DNA of 64,000 bases from Raphanus sativus (taxonomy: Eukaryota > Streptophyta > Magnoliopsida > Brassicales > Brassicaceae), in assembly GCF_000801105.2 (NCBI RefSeq), contig NC_079511.1, positions 10,718,784-10,782,783 on the forward strand, read 5' to 3'. Positions within the stretch are counted from its first letter, which is position 1. The number at the start of each line of letters is the position of its first letter. The translations under genes were made by a program, and so were the position numbers. Positions 44,291 to 57,025 of this stretch are shown piece after piece. Below the pieces are notes generated by a model. It saw only the letters and a program-made list of their open reading frames with translations, made no database searches and was not told where the DNA came from.

Positions 44291-47200
44291 TCAAAGGTGC
44301 ACTTGGAAGTTACATCCGCTCATGTCTAACCGTTTCAGAGCCGTCAAGTGCTCTAGGCCTGGAATATCATCCACTTTCTCACAGTTGGTGAGATTAAGGT
44401 CGCGCAACATTGTCAGCTCTGATAGGTCGGATATACTCTCCAATGAAAAGCAGTTTCCCAAGTTTAGCTGCTTCAACTTACACGGAAGAGGAGGAACACA
44501 CGTGAGCTCTCGGCAGTCATGCAATGAAAGTTCCTCAAGATCCGATAACCCCTTGAGGCTAGACGTAAAACTGTGAAACTTGTTATTCCCAAGGTTCAGT
44601 ATCTTCACAGAAGAAAGCTTCTCAAAAACATCAGGGACTTCACCAGATATTCCACAACCACGAGCATCCAGTTCCTCGAGCAGCAAGAGGTTTGAGAAAG
44701 ATTTTGGAATTACAAAACTAGATTCTTCGCCTGTACCTGGAGGAGCATCAATCTTCATCATTTTCAGTACCTTTAAGTTTGAGAGGTCTCCAAAACTTTC
44801 TGGCAACTCCATGACCAAAGTTTCCTCCATGTGCAGATGTTGAAGAGACTTCAAGCCTCCAAATGAGTTAGGAAGCTTCTTGAGATTTTTACACTTGTTC
44901 ATTTGGAGTAATACCAGGCTCTCCAGCTTCCCAAATTCTTCAGGGAGTTGTTCAATGTTGGAGCCTTCAAGGTATAAGCTATGGAGTGTGTCCATTTCTC
45001 CAATCGTACTAGGCAGAGATTTCAATGATATGCAGTTCCTCAACTCAAGTTTCTGAATAAACCGCAACTCACTTATCTCTTCTGGTAGAGTTTCAATTTG
45101 TGTACTATCCAACTTAAGTTGGAGAAGAGAGTTTAACCTCCCTATTGAACTAGGAACCTGTTTCAGCGACCTGCATCCTCCTGCTGAAAGTTTAGTCAAA
45201 CATGGCAGTGATCCAGGGCTTAGAGGTAGCTCCCCCACCGCGCTTTCATCGATGACTAACTCTTGTAATGATGCGAGGTTATTGATAGTGTCAGGAATCT
45301 CAGTAAGGGATGTGCAGTGCATCACATACAACTTCTGGAGACTTATGAGACTTCCAATAGAGCTCGGAAGACTTTGCAGTGAAGTGCTACTAAGATCTAG
45401 CTCCTCCAGTGATGTCAACGTCCCTATGCACAGAGGTAGCTCTTGAATAGATCTGCAACTCTTTAGATTAAGCTTTTGAAGTTTTTCAAGGCGAAAAATT
45501 GATTCTGGTAACTTCTTTATCGCAGTTCCATCAAGAAGAAGCTCTTTCAAGCATTTCATAGCACCAAAGTTTTCTTCTGGTAACACACTCAGATTTGAAC
45601 AGCCAGATAGGTAGAGCTTTTCAAGAAATTTCAGTCCAGAAACATCCTCAAGAAACTCAGTGAGTCTTGTGCAGTTTCTGAAATCCAGGTGAAGTAATGT
45701 TTTCATATTACCAACTGATGCAGGAACCTTCACTAGAAGCTTGCATCCTTGGAAATCAAGCTTCTCTAAGGCTTCATGGTTTGATAAATCAGGGAAGGCT
45801 TCTAAGCTGTGGCAATCACGCAAATTTAAAACCTTCAACTTGTCATCCACCTGCAAACCAGAGAGAGTGTTTTTTTTTAGAAGTGAGACTTTAACTCAAA
45901 ACCCATGATAGAGCCATAGAGGGGAGATAAGAAAGCTTACCCTTCTTGGCTGCAAACTCTGGAAGCGTCTTATACCACTCTCTGAAAGATCAAGAACAGC
46001 GAGTTGCCTATTAAGAAAACTCGGTGGAACATCTTTTAATAGACAGCCTCTCCACTGTATCCACTTGAGGTCAGGTGGAAGTTGTTCAAGATTTCCTTGC
46101 AGTTCCACATGATTGATCTGAAGAAGTCTCAACTTTTTCATTGGTACAAAATGCTCCACGGGAATGGTGTTTTCACTACTTGTAGGCTTTAATATATTCT
46201 TCAGGTAAATGCTGATGCCTGGATTCACAAACTTCTTCTTGAAATCTAATACGATTCCTCTGATGGATGGTGTTCCCTGTCATAACGATAATGTGAATAG
46301 AACTCAAATGCAAACGATGATATTATTGCTTTAGATAAAAAAACTACCTTCGCATTGTTCAACACGGTCATGATTTCACCATGATCCCATAGTCTACTTC
46401 GCTTTCCAGGATCCTCAAGGCTTTCTTGAATGACCATCTGCATTCCCATGTCCTTAATCTGATCATGCATCCAAAGAGTATCGTCTGCCAAGAACTTAAC
46501 AAGAGACTTCTGTCTAAGAGCTTTGAGAGCAGCCTCAGCGTTGAACCCACAACCTTTCAGTACGTCGACGATTTCCTCTTTAGTCATGTCCATTTTAAGA
46601 AAGAGACACGCAGTGTCGAGGAAGACTTTCTTCTCTTCATCGTCTAAGGACTCAAAACTCAGCTTCAGAACGTCCTGAAGACCGTTTGGTTTAGTTTCTT
46701 CCAGCTTCTTTAGCTGAACTAGCCACTCCTTTTCCTTTTTGTCATAAAAAAGAGAACCAAACACTTCAACAGCTAGTGGCAACAATCCAGTTATCTTGAC
46801 GATATTCTCAGATAACTTCAGTAGACTCCCTGTTGGTTTTTCTTTTCGCAGTGAATGATAGCTAAACAGCTTCACTGCTTCCTCTTCACTCAAGCACTTG
46901 ACCTCATACTTTAGGCTCACAGAGAGCCTATTGAGAATCTCTTCATCTCTGGTAGTGATGACTATAAGAGTTCCTTCACCATACCAACTCCTTTCACCGA
47001 GTAAGGCATCAACTTGGTCTACCTTATCAACATCATCTAAAACCACAAGAATCTTCTTCTCATAAACACTTTCTCTTATCTTGTCTCTCCCTTTGTTAAC
47101 ATCTTCTACTTCAGGTACCAAACGGAGAATCCCCTTGATCAAAGTCTTTTGTAGATTGAGTAACCCGTCATGTCCTGATGATCTTTCTCTAACGTTTGAG

Positions 47201-48074
47201 ATGAAAACTCGTTGCTCCTTGAAGTATTCTACAATCTTGTTATAGAAACGTTTTGCAAGCGTAGTCTTCCCAATACCACCCGTACCGTAAAGCCCCAAGA
47301 TTTGAACTTGAGAACTGGATTTAAGGTTGACCAGATTCATCAAATCATCAACACGTGACTCCAAGCCAACGGTGTATTCTCCAACTTTCTCTGGTGTATT
47401 GTTCACTTCAGCTAAAACCCTCTTCACCACAAACCTCATGATCTCATCCTCTTTTATTTTTTTTATTTTATTTTTTTGTTCACTGATCATCATCTCATCC
47501 TCATTTTCTCCTTTTCTGCCAAGTTCAAGAAACTAACTTACAGCTCTTCTTCTATATCTACAAGAATATAAAACAGCAGAGGCTGTGTGTTTTACCTGTA
47601 AATATATCCAGGGATGTTTCCAACTATTTTCATTGCTCCTCTCCATCGCTGTATCTCTTCCTTGCTAAATCTTATGTCCTGTGCGTGTGCTTCAAAGTCC
47701 TTCACGAAACGACCGCTCTGTTTGCGTACATCGCAAGGATCTACCTCGTAGAAGATTGGTATCATGGGACGATCAAGCGATGAGCTCAGATCGCAGAGCT
47801 TGGCTAACTCATCAAGGCACCAGTGGGAGTCAGCGTAGCGAGAGGAGAAGACGACCAGGGAGGCCGCGGAGTCTTCTATGCCTGCCACGAGGCTCGGATT
47901 GATCGGTTGCCCTCGTTCCATGCCTTCGTTGTCGCGGAAGATGAGGACTATCTCCTTCTCGTGGAGATCCTCGTAGAGACGCTTTACGAGGGTGTGACGC
48001 GTGTCTTCGCCTCTGAAACTGAGGAAGAAATGATACTTGAGCCTATGCGGCTTCGATAGAACGGCAGCCTCCAT
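44291..48074 (-). CDS. TIR-NB-LRR immune receptor lacking C-terminal C-JID
   Basis: Four exons, GT-AG: 48074-47596 (TIR), 47515-46348 (NB-ARC), 46276-45941 (linker/first LRR), 45850-44291 (LRR); 1,180 aa. Start MEAAVLSKPHRLKYHFFLSF matches the start of the sister gene; a Met at 48128 is an alternative. The TIR domain keeps the SHWCLDEL glutamate (residue 89) needed for NADase activity in this class. NB-ARC motifs: GTGGIGKTT, KILVVLDDVD, TTRDEEIL, GLLPLAVEVFG and WMHDQIKDMG. About 20 LRRs follow. By family knowledge it is a cytoplasmic or nuclear receptor that detects pathogen effectors and signals through EDS1. Oddities: a Lys/Ile/Asn-rich insert after the TIR encoded by a T-rich microsatellite, and an early stop after NFQVHL with loss of the C-JID exon. 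It resembles At1g27180/At1g27170 (memory). It may be functional, but the missing end is a warning sign. Confidence 0.88.
47446..47480 (-). repeat. T-rich microsatellite inside TNL exon 2
   Basis: On the plus strand this is a tttta/ttttttt tract; read on the minus strand it encodes EQKNKIKKIKEDE between the TIR and NB-ARC domains. The sister TNL has no such insert. Confidence 0.7.
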
Positions 48075-49388
48075 CTCCCGAGCTTCTTCCTTGTAAAAAG
48101 TCAAACTGTTAAAAGACAAGAAGTTCACAGAGATGTCTTTCTTGAGAGGATGTCTTTTAGAGCTTTAAGCCAAACTCTGTAGCTTTTGCTTTCTCTTTGT
48201 TGTCTCGTTGACCCATCAGAATATTATCGACTTCTCTAATCCCAGTTGGAAAAATAAAACAAAAAATAAATTGTTTAAATTACAAATAATATCTATCTAT
48301 ATCATATTTGCCATCTGTTTTTCTTTTGCATTCGGACTATTGTGTTAAAAATTAGAATGATTAAATATTGTTTATATTTTAATAAATATAATATATAAAT
48401 TACCCAATAATAAAAAAAAATTTAAATTATTTTGATTAGATAACTGATTAAAATTAATAATAATAAAAATTATTTAAATCTAAAAATATATTTAAAATAA
48501 AAATAAACTTATTATATATGTTGTGATGTTATCTGAAAATATATTTAATAAAAAGTTAAAACTAAAAAACAGAAAACACATAACTAAATATTAAATCAAA
48601 TAAAAATTTTAATCTTATATATTAAAGATAAAATATTGAGTGATTTATTTTAATATTTATTTGTTAATAATAAATGTACAAAGAAAATTTCAAAAATAAT
48701 TTACGTAAAAACTTTCAGAAGAAAACATAAATAATAATTTAGCATTATATTTTTTTAATTAGTAGTTAGCACATAAATAATAATTGGTTAAGAAAGAAAA
48801 CATAAATAAGAATTTATCATTAAAGTTTTTTTATTACTAATGAACATATTAATAAGTAATTATAAAATATTTATACTCTGATGTGCGGGCGAAACACATA
48901 GTTTAAAATGTAAATATGTAAACATTGTCAATTTAAAACTATATTCTGCAGTCTCGTAAACTATTTATTTTGGTCTTTCAATAATATTTTTAAAATATAA
49001 ATCTATCTAATCTATCTATATTGTTGTGAATTAAAATCTACATATATATATAAATGGGGCCAAAAATAAAACATATATAAAAATAATAAAATACCTACAT
49101 ATATTTTATTATTATCCAAAAATAATATTCTCAAAAATAAAAGTTAAAATTTAAAAGAATTAAAAATGTAAAAAAAAAGTTCAAATTTTATAAGCTTAAC
49201 AATAAATGTAGTCATAAATATTTGTAAACATAGCGTACGAAGATACTCTAATCCTCTAGCCACATCTAACGCAATAATAAGGCGTCTACTCCAATCTAAT
49301 AGTATTGCCTCTTGTTGAAAAAAAAGATACTACTCCTTCTTTCTAGATTCCCTACAATGTTTAGAATAAGTATTTTGAAATGAGGAAC
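48075..49388. other. Upstream region of TNL and AT-rich transposon-like DNA
   Basis: The promoter of the minus-strand TNL is followed by very AT-rich sequence. A small palindrome atgtg...cacat (48,881-48,899) around cgggcgaaa looks like a worn Helitron 3' hairpin, but the following bases do not give a proper CTRR. No gene is seen. Confidence 0.4.
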
Positions 49389-49545
49389 TCTCCCATGTAG
49401 CTGGTTTTAAGAAAGATCCAGACTCTTAATCAGTTTCATCTTGGTGAGTTCATAGGGAATGGTAGCAGTAGGTAGGTTATGTGAAAGATCCAGCGCATAT
49501 ATGATGTAAGATCCCAAACCGCTTGGAGACGCTACCAGTCAAGTT
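49389..49545 (-). pseudogene. LRR receptor gene fragment
   Basis: The minus strand reads NLTGSVSKRFGILHHI, then after a frameshift YALDLSHNLPTATIPYEL and TKMKLIKSLDLS, a stop codon, and NQLHGR. This is two to three plant-type extracellular LRRs of the receptor-like kinase or receptor-like protein kind, not the cytoplasmic TNL kind. At least one frameshift and one in-frame stop make it dead. Confidence 0.7.
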
Positions 49546-50089
49546 CATGTATGCGAGTACAATATAATTGATTTGACCTTCCACACCAATGTCTTTATCC
49601 GTAATCTTGCAAATTAAACAAGGTACAATATCGGATTTCATTTGGTTCCTCTATCTATGTGCCTATGGCATCTATATCGTTTTTCTCTGTTTTGTCAATC
49701 TACATAATTGATATTAGTTTTCTCAGTTTTCTTAACCTATAAATATTTTATAGGTTTCTGAGATGTCACACAACAACTAGACCAAACACATTATCACATC
49801 ATTCAACTATCATAACATAACTGAAGATCACATTATTTATCAACTTGCAGAGCCAAATATGCAAATGTGTGTTTCAAGCACAAAGTAGCAAAGATTCTAC
49901 GCTAAACACTAAAACCATTTGTAAAAATTGAAGAAAAGACTTGAGGACTACATCATTCACTTCAAACCTCCGACTTGGTGCAGAAGATAACTGCAAATGG
50001 ACGAGAAACCACTGATTAAAACTAAAGATTGTTTCTACATATTATTTTTGTAAAAACAGCACAAAGAAAAATAGTAATGAAATCTTTTG
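49546..50089. other. Intergenic, no gene seen
   Basis: AT-rich; one short minus-strand open stretch near 49,950-50,000 (LSSAPSRRFEVNDVV) could be an exon scrap linked to the repeat that follows, but it is unsupported. Confidence 0.35.
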
Positions 50090-50521
50090 AAGTTTAAGCT
50101 TCCTAATATGCCACCAAAATCAATTGTTTCTTGCTTCTTCTTCTCCTTACCCTGCAGATTCTTGTTGATCCAAGAGATGATTTCTTGCTAAAACAGAGTA
50201 TATACATATAAAATATATTCTAGAACCTCTCAAGTCTATTTTTGATATTTAGCTATTAAGATATAAGGAATAGTCACATCTCATGTTCTCCCTTTCTAGC
50301 TGACACTAATAGGGTTGGATAAGATTCAAATATCAATTAGTCATTTTCTCAATAAAATTTGCAAAAATTGAGCAGATTTTTTCATACTTTGACTAAGTGC
50401 ATAATTGAAAAGAGTCGTTTTGAAGCAGTATAACTAAGTCCTAACCTACTATATATAAGATTCATAATGTATACATCTTTTTTTTCAAATCATTCAACTG
50501 CTAGAATGAAAGAGAAGTCCT
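50090..50521. repeat. Direct repeat copy A (about 430 bp)
   Basis: Nearly identical to 50,870-51,301 at an offset of 780 bp, with a handful of substitutions. It contains a partial copy of the exon described at 50,602-50,967, which soon diverges after LGSLNFK. Confidence 0.92.
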
Positions 50522-50601
50522 AACCTTAATTGGATGTTATACTATTTAGTTTGATTATAAAAAAAAACTATTTTGGTTGTATTTAAAATTTACGGTACAA
50601 A

Positions 50602-50967
50602 TTAGAGATAAATATACGTAATATATAAGCATATGAAATAATAGCATACAAAATAAAATCTATTGTATGTTAGATACAACTTTGATCTCGTGCCATTTGC
50701 AAAATTCTCATAGTACTCTTTATAACTCTCTTTTTCTTTCTCTTTCTGCTCTTCCATCGGGTCTTTCCTAGCCGGTGGTGTCTTTTCCGGATCCTCAACT
50801 TCCTTCGTTAACTCCATTTCTTCAGGCAGTTTGACTCCAATCGCAGTTAGCATGAATAGCATGAGATCAAAGTTTGAGCTTCCTAATATGCCACCAAAAT
50901 CAATTGTTTCTTGCTTCTTCTTCTCCTTACCCTGCAGATTCTTGTTGATCCAAGAGATGATTTCTTG
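50602..50967 (-). pseudogene. Unidentified exon, charged C-terminal tail
   Basis: Open for 121 codons on the minus strand from a good acceptor (ctgttttag) at 50,967. It reads QEIISWINKNLQGKEKKKQE, a hydrophobic helix (FDLMLFMLTAIGVKLP) and then a highly charged stretch (DPMEEQKEKEKESYKEYYEN). No other exon is evident, although its first 33 codons are duplicated 780 bp away. It may be the last exon of a gene whose front was lost, or part of a gene I cannot assemble. The family is not recognised. Confidence 0.45.
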
Positions 50968-51301
50968 CTAAAACAGAGTATATACATATAAAATATATTC
51001 TAGAACCTCTCAAGTCTATTTTTGATATTTAGTTATTAAGATATAAGGAATAGTCACATCTCATGTTCTCTCTTTCTAGCTGACACTAATAGGGTTGTAT
51101 AAGATTCAAATATCAATTAGTCATTCTCTCAATAAAATTTGCAAAAATTGAGCAGATTTTTTCATACTTTAACTAAGTGCATAATTGAAAAGAGTCGTTT
51201 TGAAGCAGTATAACTAGTCCTAACCTACTATATATAAGATTCATAATGTATGTATCTTTTTTTCTTTCAAATCATTCAACTGCTAGAATGAAAGAGAAGT
51301 G
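50870..51301. repeat. Direct repeat copy B (about 430 bp)
   Basis: Partner of 50,090-50,521. Differences include small indels near 51,214 and 51,255. Confidence 0.92.
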
Positions 51302-52281
51302 CTCTGCCCTACCATACCATTAATATTATATATTTTGTTTGATTTTTCGCATTCGAACTTTTACGTTAAAATTTAAAGTAGTTAATATCATTTATACATT
51401 TAAAAAGGTAAAATAACTAAAATTTTATTAGATACCCTTAATAAATTTTGTATTTAATTTATTATATAGTTAGAAACAAAATGTATATTAATAATATCAG
51501 ATTTTTTTAAATAAGATAATTCTTATATTGATATTTTTGAACACAGTAATATATATATATATATATACATAAAGGAAATTTTTTATCATATATAATTAAT
51601 TTGATGTTTGATTTAAACTTTTTGAAAACATAAATAACAATTTGTCGCGATTGTTTTTGAATTAATAAAAAAATATTAGTAAGAAGATAATGCCAGCATG
51701 TGCCAACAGAACAACCTATAGTTATGTATATATTTGATAATTTTAAACTATATTCCACTGTTAATTTACGTTGACTATTTATATTGTAAAGACAAGTTGA
51801 CAAAAAAAAATATTGTAAAGACAACTTTTAATTTTCTGAACCGTGACAGTTCCATTGAATGAAATATATAACTTACTAGACTATTTAAACAAATGACCAA
51901 GTTGGATTATTGACAACATTTGACATGAAGAAGCATATGGTTTGAAGAAGTCATAAATTGTTTGATTGTGGATTGACTTGAGATGGATATGAAATGGATG
52001 TTGTACATTGCTTTTAGTCTGATGGAAATCTTTTGATGTCATGTAAATATAATGTCACTGACATGTATGATGTCATGCATCTTTGTAATGATAAAGATAC
52101 AATGATGTCAACCACTTGACAACATAACATCAACATAATAATGTTGTATGCTTTAATTATCAGACAAATATGAAAGAGTATTATTCACACTTCGACAAAA
52201 AAAAACTAAAAAACACCATCCAACTTAACTTATCAACACCATCCATAACAGTAAGAGAGACTGAACCATCCGTTGTGAGTA
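51302..52281. other. 3' flank of second TNL, AT-rich
   Basis: Contains an AT microsatellite at about 51,549-51,567 and repeated tgatgtcat words at about 52,034-52,115. It probably includes the 3' UTR of the TNL. No gene is seen. Confidence 0.45.
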
Positions 52282-55200
52282 TCAAGTAGATTCACTTATT
52301 GAGCTGGCTTCACCTTCTTCAAAAGATCTGAAAAAATTGGCAAGCTTCTGAGAGACAGTGAGCTGTGTCTCGTTCAACACATGTTCCTCACCTTTAAAAT
52401 CATCATCCCCTTCGTAAACCAGATGAATCCCATGCATCTTTAACTCAACTCCTTCTTTGATTGGTGGTTCCCGTTTAACGACTTGTATGGTGTACCCATC
52501 TTTAAACGTCCAAATCATCGAATGCAAAGCTGGGTACCGGCAGATGTGGAGCTGATCATCACTTGTTCTTGGCACTCCAGAGAGGTGCAATGTATGGGTG
52601 TACAAGGGTTGATCAAGTTTGAGAATTTGGGCTTGAACCTCCATCACATCAGGCAGCTGGTAGTCAGCTACGCAGTCTTGCTTAAGAGCCACAACAACAG
52701 CTAGGATTACGCCTCTGAGCTCTCTGTTTGGTTGAGGTGAGAATGTGAGAGGGCCTTGTGAGAACCAGCCAGGGATTCTGTTTCCAGGTAAGCTCAGATT
52801 CACCATCATTTTCAAAGAAGCCTGCAGTGAGAGTTCAAAAGATTGTTAAAAAAACCTGAAAAACACAACTAACTGAGATGATGTAGAGTTTGAACAATCA
52901 CCTTGGAAAGTCTTTTCTTGACTGCAACAGAGAACTTAGAGTTACAGCCGCTCATGTATAGTCTTTTCAGAGCCTTCAAGTGTTCTAGGCCTGGAACATC
53001 ATCCACTTTCCCACAGTTTGTGAGATTGAGCTCATCCAAGCTCTGCAGCTTTGAGAGGTCGGATATACTCTCCAATGAGAAGCAGTTTGCCAGTATTAGC
53101 CTCTCCAGTTTCCACGGAAGAGGAGGGACACACTTCAGCTCTTGGCAGTCATACAATGTAAACATTTTAAGGTTTGACAACCCCTCAAGACTAGATGGAA
53201 GACTGTGAAAATAGTTATTCCCTAGTTCTAGTGTCTTGAGAGATGAAAGCTTTCCAAGATCATCTGGAACTTTACCCCATATCCCCCAACCTCTAGCATC
53301 TAGCTCCTCAAGCAACAAGAGGTTTGAGTAAGAGTTTGGTACTTCAACAAAACTAGGTTCTTCACTTGTACCTGGAAAACTTCTAAACAGAGGCCTCTTC
53401 AGTATCTTCAATACTCTTAGATTTGAGAGGTTTCCAAAACTCTCTGGCAGCTCTCTCACTGGAGTTTCCTTCATGAACAGACGGTGAAGCGATTTCAAGT
53501 CTCCGAATGACTCAGGAAGCCTCTTGAGCCTTTTACAGTTGTCCATTCGGAGTGAGACTAGGTTTTCAAGCTTGCCAAAAGTTTCAGGCAGTTTCTCAAT
53601 GCTAGAGCCTGTAAGGTTTAAGCTATGGAGTGTGTCCATGTTTCCTATTGATTCAGGCAGAACCTTGAGAGACTTGCAGTTTCTCAACACAAGCTTTTGG
53701 ATAAAGTGCAAGTCGCCAATCTCTTCTGGTAGAGTTTCAATTGGTGTCCCATCCAACTCAAGTTCGAGAAGAGAGTTTAAACCACCAATGGAACTTGGAA
53801 AATGCTTCAGAAGTTTGCATTCTCCTGCTGAAAAGTCAGTCAAACATGGCAGTGAGCCTAGGCTTAGAGGTAGCTCCTCCACTGCACTTCCGTAGATGAA
53901 TAGTTTCTTCAGTGATCTGAGCTTACTGATAGTCTCAGGTATCTTAGAAAGAGAAGCACAATGCATCAAACTCAGCTTCTGGAGATTTTTTAGATTTCCA
54001 ATAGAGCTCGGAAGACTTTGCAGTGAAGTGCTACTAAGATCTAGCTCCTCAAGTGATGTCAATGTTCCTATGCACATAGGTAGCTCTTGAATAGATCTGC
54101 AACTCTTTAGACTCAGCTTCTGAAGATTTTCGAGGTGAAAAATCGATTCTGGTAACTCCTTTATCGCTGTTCCATCAAGAAGAAGCTCTTTCAAGCATGT
54201 CATAGCACCAATGTCTTTTGGTAACACACTCAGGTTTGAACATCCGGAGAGGTAAAGCTTTTCAAGACTCTTCAGTCCAGAAACATCCACAAGAAACTCA
54301 GTGAGGTTTGGACAGTTTCTGAAATCCAGGTGAAGTAATTTTCTCAAAGTGCCAACTGATCTAGGAACTTCCACCAGACGCATGCATCGTTCAAAGACAA
54401 GCTTCTCTAGGTACTTATGGTTTGATAAATCAGGAACAACTTCCAAGCTATGACAACCACGCAAATTTACAACCTTCAAGCTCCCATCCACCTGAAAGGC
54501 AGTGAGACTTTGACTCAAACGACATAATCTTGCCAATGTTAAAGGAAGCAAGAAAACATTACCCCTTTGCTGCGCAAACTCTGGATGCGTCTTATACCAC
54601 TCTCTGCAAGATCAAGAACAGCAAGTTGCCCAGCAAGAAGATTCAGTGGAACATCTTTTAACGGACAACCTCTCCACTGTATCCACTTGAGTTCAGAAGG
54701 AAGAAGCTCAAGATTCCCTGCCAGCTCCACATGATTAATCTGAAGAAGTCTTAGCTTTGTCATTGGGGCAAAAGGCTCTACAGGAATGGTGATCTCAGAG
54801 CTTTTTGGCTTTTCCTCTGATGAGAATCCAATAAATTTATTCTTCAGGTAACTAAACACAGATCTTACGCCTGGCTTCTCATGTAGATTCGTCAACACAA
54901 TGTTCTCTGCCCTTGGATGCGTTGGTAACTTCCTAAAGTCAAGTACAATTCCTTGGATGGATGATGTTTCCTATTATCCCATTACACAACAAACATGAAA
55001 GAATGCAACTCAAATTTATAAGTGTAGATTTAAATAAAATTACCTTCGTATTGTTCAATACATTCATGATCTCAGCACGGTCCCAGAGTCTACTCCGCAT
55101 TCTAGTATCCCCAGGTGTTTCTTTAAGGTCTAACTGCCATCCCATGTCTCGAATCTGGTCATGCATCCAAAGATTCTCGTCCGACAAGAACTTAACAAGA

Positions 55201-57025
55201 GACTTCTGTCTGAGAACACCGAGAGCAGCCTCAGCGTTGAACCCACAACCATTAAGCACATCCACGATTTCCTCTTTCGTCATCTGCATTTTGAGAAAGA
55301 GACACGCAACGTCGAGGAACACTTTCTTCTCTTCGTCGTCTAGAGAATCAAAACTCAGCTTCAGAACGTCCTGGAGATTGCCTGGTTGAGTGTTCTTGAG
55401 CTTCTCTATTTGAGTCTGCCATTCTTTTTCCTCCTTCTTGTCATACAAAAGAGAACCAAACACTTCGAGTGCCAGTGGTAGTAGACCTGATATCTTGACA
55501 ATCTTCTTGGACAGCTCTAGTAAACTCTCTGTTGGCTTTTCTTTCCTTAGTGAATGGTAACTAAACAGCTTCAGTGCCTGCTCTTCAGTCAAGCACCTGA
55601 CTTCATACCTTTGGTTCACTAAGAGCTTACTCAGAATCTCTTCGTCTCTAGTAGTGATGACTATAAGAGTTCCTTCACCATACCAACTCCTTTCACCAAT
55701 TAAGGCATCAATTTGGTCTAAGTTATCAACATCATCTAAAACCACAAGAATCTTCTTCTCATAAACACTCTCTCTTATCTTGTCTCTCCCTTTGGTAACA
55801 TCTTCTACTTCAGGTACAAAACGGAGAAGCCCCTTGATCAGAGTCTTCTGTAGATTGAGTAAGCCGTCACCGTCCGATGATCTTTCTCTAACGTTTGAGA
55901 TGAAAACTCGTTGCTCGAAGTCTGCGACGATCTTGTTGTAAAAGGCTTTCGCGAGGGTCGTCTTCCCAATACCACCCATACCGTGAAGTCCCAGGATTTG
56001 AACGTGGGAGCTGGATTTAACGTCGACAAGATCCATCAAGTCATGGACACGTGGCTCCAGGCCAACGGTGTATTCTCCAACGTTCTCTGGCGTGTTGCTC
56101 ACTTCGGATAAAACTCTCTTTACCAAAAGCCCTATCATTTCATCATCAACAGTCTCTTCTCTGCCAAAATCAACAAAAACAAAAAAAACAAAATTTCAGA
56201 CAGAGCATTCACATCCAAAAACAAAAATGTTCTAACAATCTATCTACATGGCAAGTCGGTCCTAACAAAATATATTTTCCTAAAATCCGATTTATATCAA
56301 TGGTATAAATCCACAAAATTTATCTAATTTCTTTTGTTTTGTAAATCTAACTTTTATAATTCATATAAAAATAATTTTATAGTTTAATACAAAACTAAAA
56401 CAGTTTATATAAATATAATACTCGAATAATTCGTTAATGGTTAAGGCCTAATCCCCTGAATAACTAGTCTAATCTCTTCTAATCCACCTAATTACGGTCT
56501 AGCAATCATTGCAAAAAAAACATAACTCAACTAGTAATGAGAATCCTACTTGCAAACAAACCCAGAGAGGTTTCCGACCAAAGTCATAGCTCTCCTCCAC
56601 CGCTTTATCTTCTCCTCTTTAAACCTTCTCGCATGCTCTTCAAAATCCTTAGCGAAGTGATCGTTCTGTTTACGGACGTGCGAAGGATCGACCTCGTAGA
56701 AGATCGGTATCATGGGGCGTTTCAGAGACGCTCTCAGATCGCAGAGGGTGGCCAGCTCGTCGAGGCACCAGTGAGAGTCGGCGTAGCGAGGGGATAAGAC
56801 GACGACGGAGGCGGCGGAGTCCTCCATGGCCGCGACGAGGCTCGGGTTGATCTCGTCGCCTCGCTGCATACCTTCGTCGTCGCGAAAGACGCGGAGTTTC
56901 TCTTTCCTGTGGAGAGCGTCGTAGACGCGCTCGGTGATGGTGCGGCGCGTGTCTTCGCCTCGGAAGCTGAGGAAGACGTCGAACTTGAGTCTGTGCGGTT
57001 TGGTGATCACTTCGGTCTCCATCAT
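52282..57025 (-). CDS. TIR-NB-LRR immune receptor with C-JID, complete
   Basis: Five exons, GT-AG: 57025-56550 (TIR), 56160-55044 (NB-ARC), 54970-54563 (linker), 54491-52902 (LRR), 52821-52282 (C-terminal domain); 1,376 aa with the frame open throughout. TIR: FDVFLSFRGEDTR, catalytic Glu at 90 in SHWCLDEL. NB-ARC: P-loop GMGGIGKTT (Lys 225), kinase-2 LVVLDDVD (297-304), TTRDEEIL, GLLPLALEVFG (384-394), MHD in WMHDQIRDMG (491-493). About 20 LRRs occupy residues 668-1190. The last exon holds the jelly-roll C-JID with its LSLPGNRIPGWFSQGPL signature, which contacts effectors in ROQ1 and RPP1. It should signal via EDS1 after effector recognition. It resembles At1g27170/At1g27180 (memory) and is a tandem sister of the gene at 44-48 kb. 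A start one codon later (57022) is equally possible. Confidence 0.93.

Noticed and set aside
47327..48059. Plus-strand ORFs over TNL exons (also 52903-55389 and 56537-57140)
   Set aside because: Antisense shadows of the TIR, NB-ARC and LRR exons.
48881..48903. Possible second Helitron end (atgtg hairpin cacat)
   Set aside because: The bases after the hairpin do not form CTRR before T, so it was not called.
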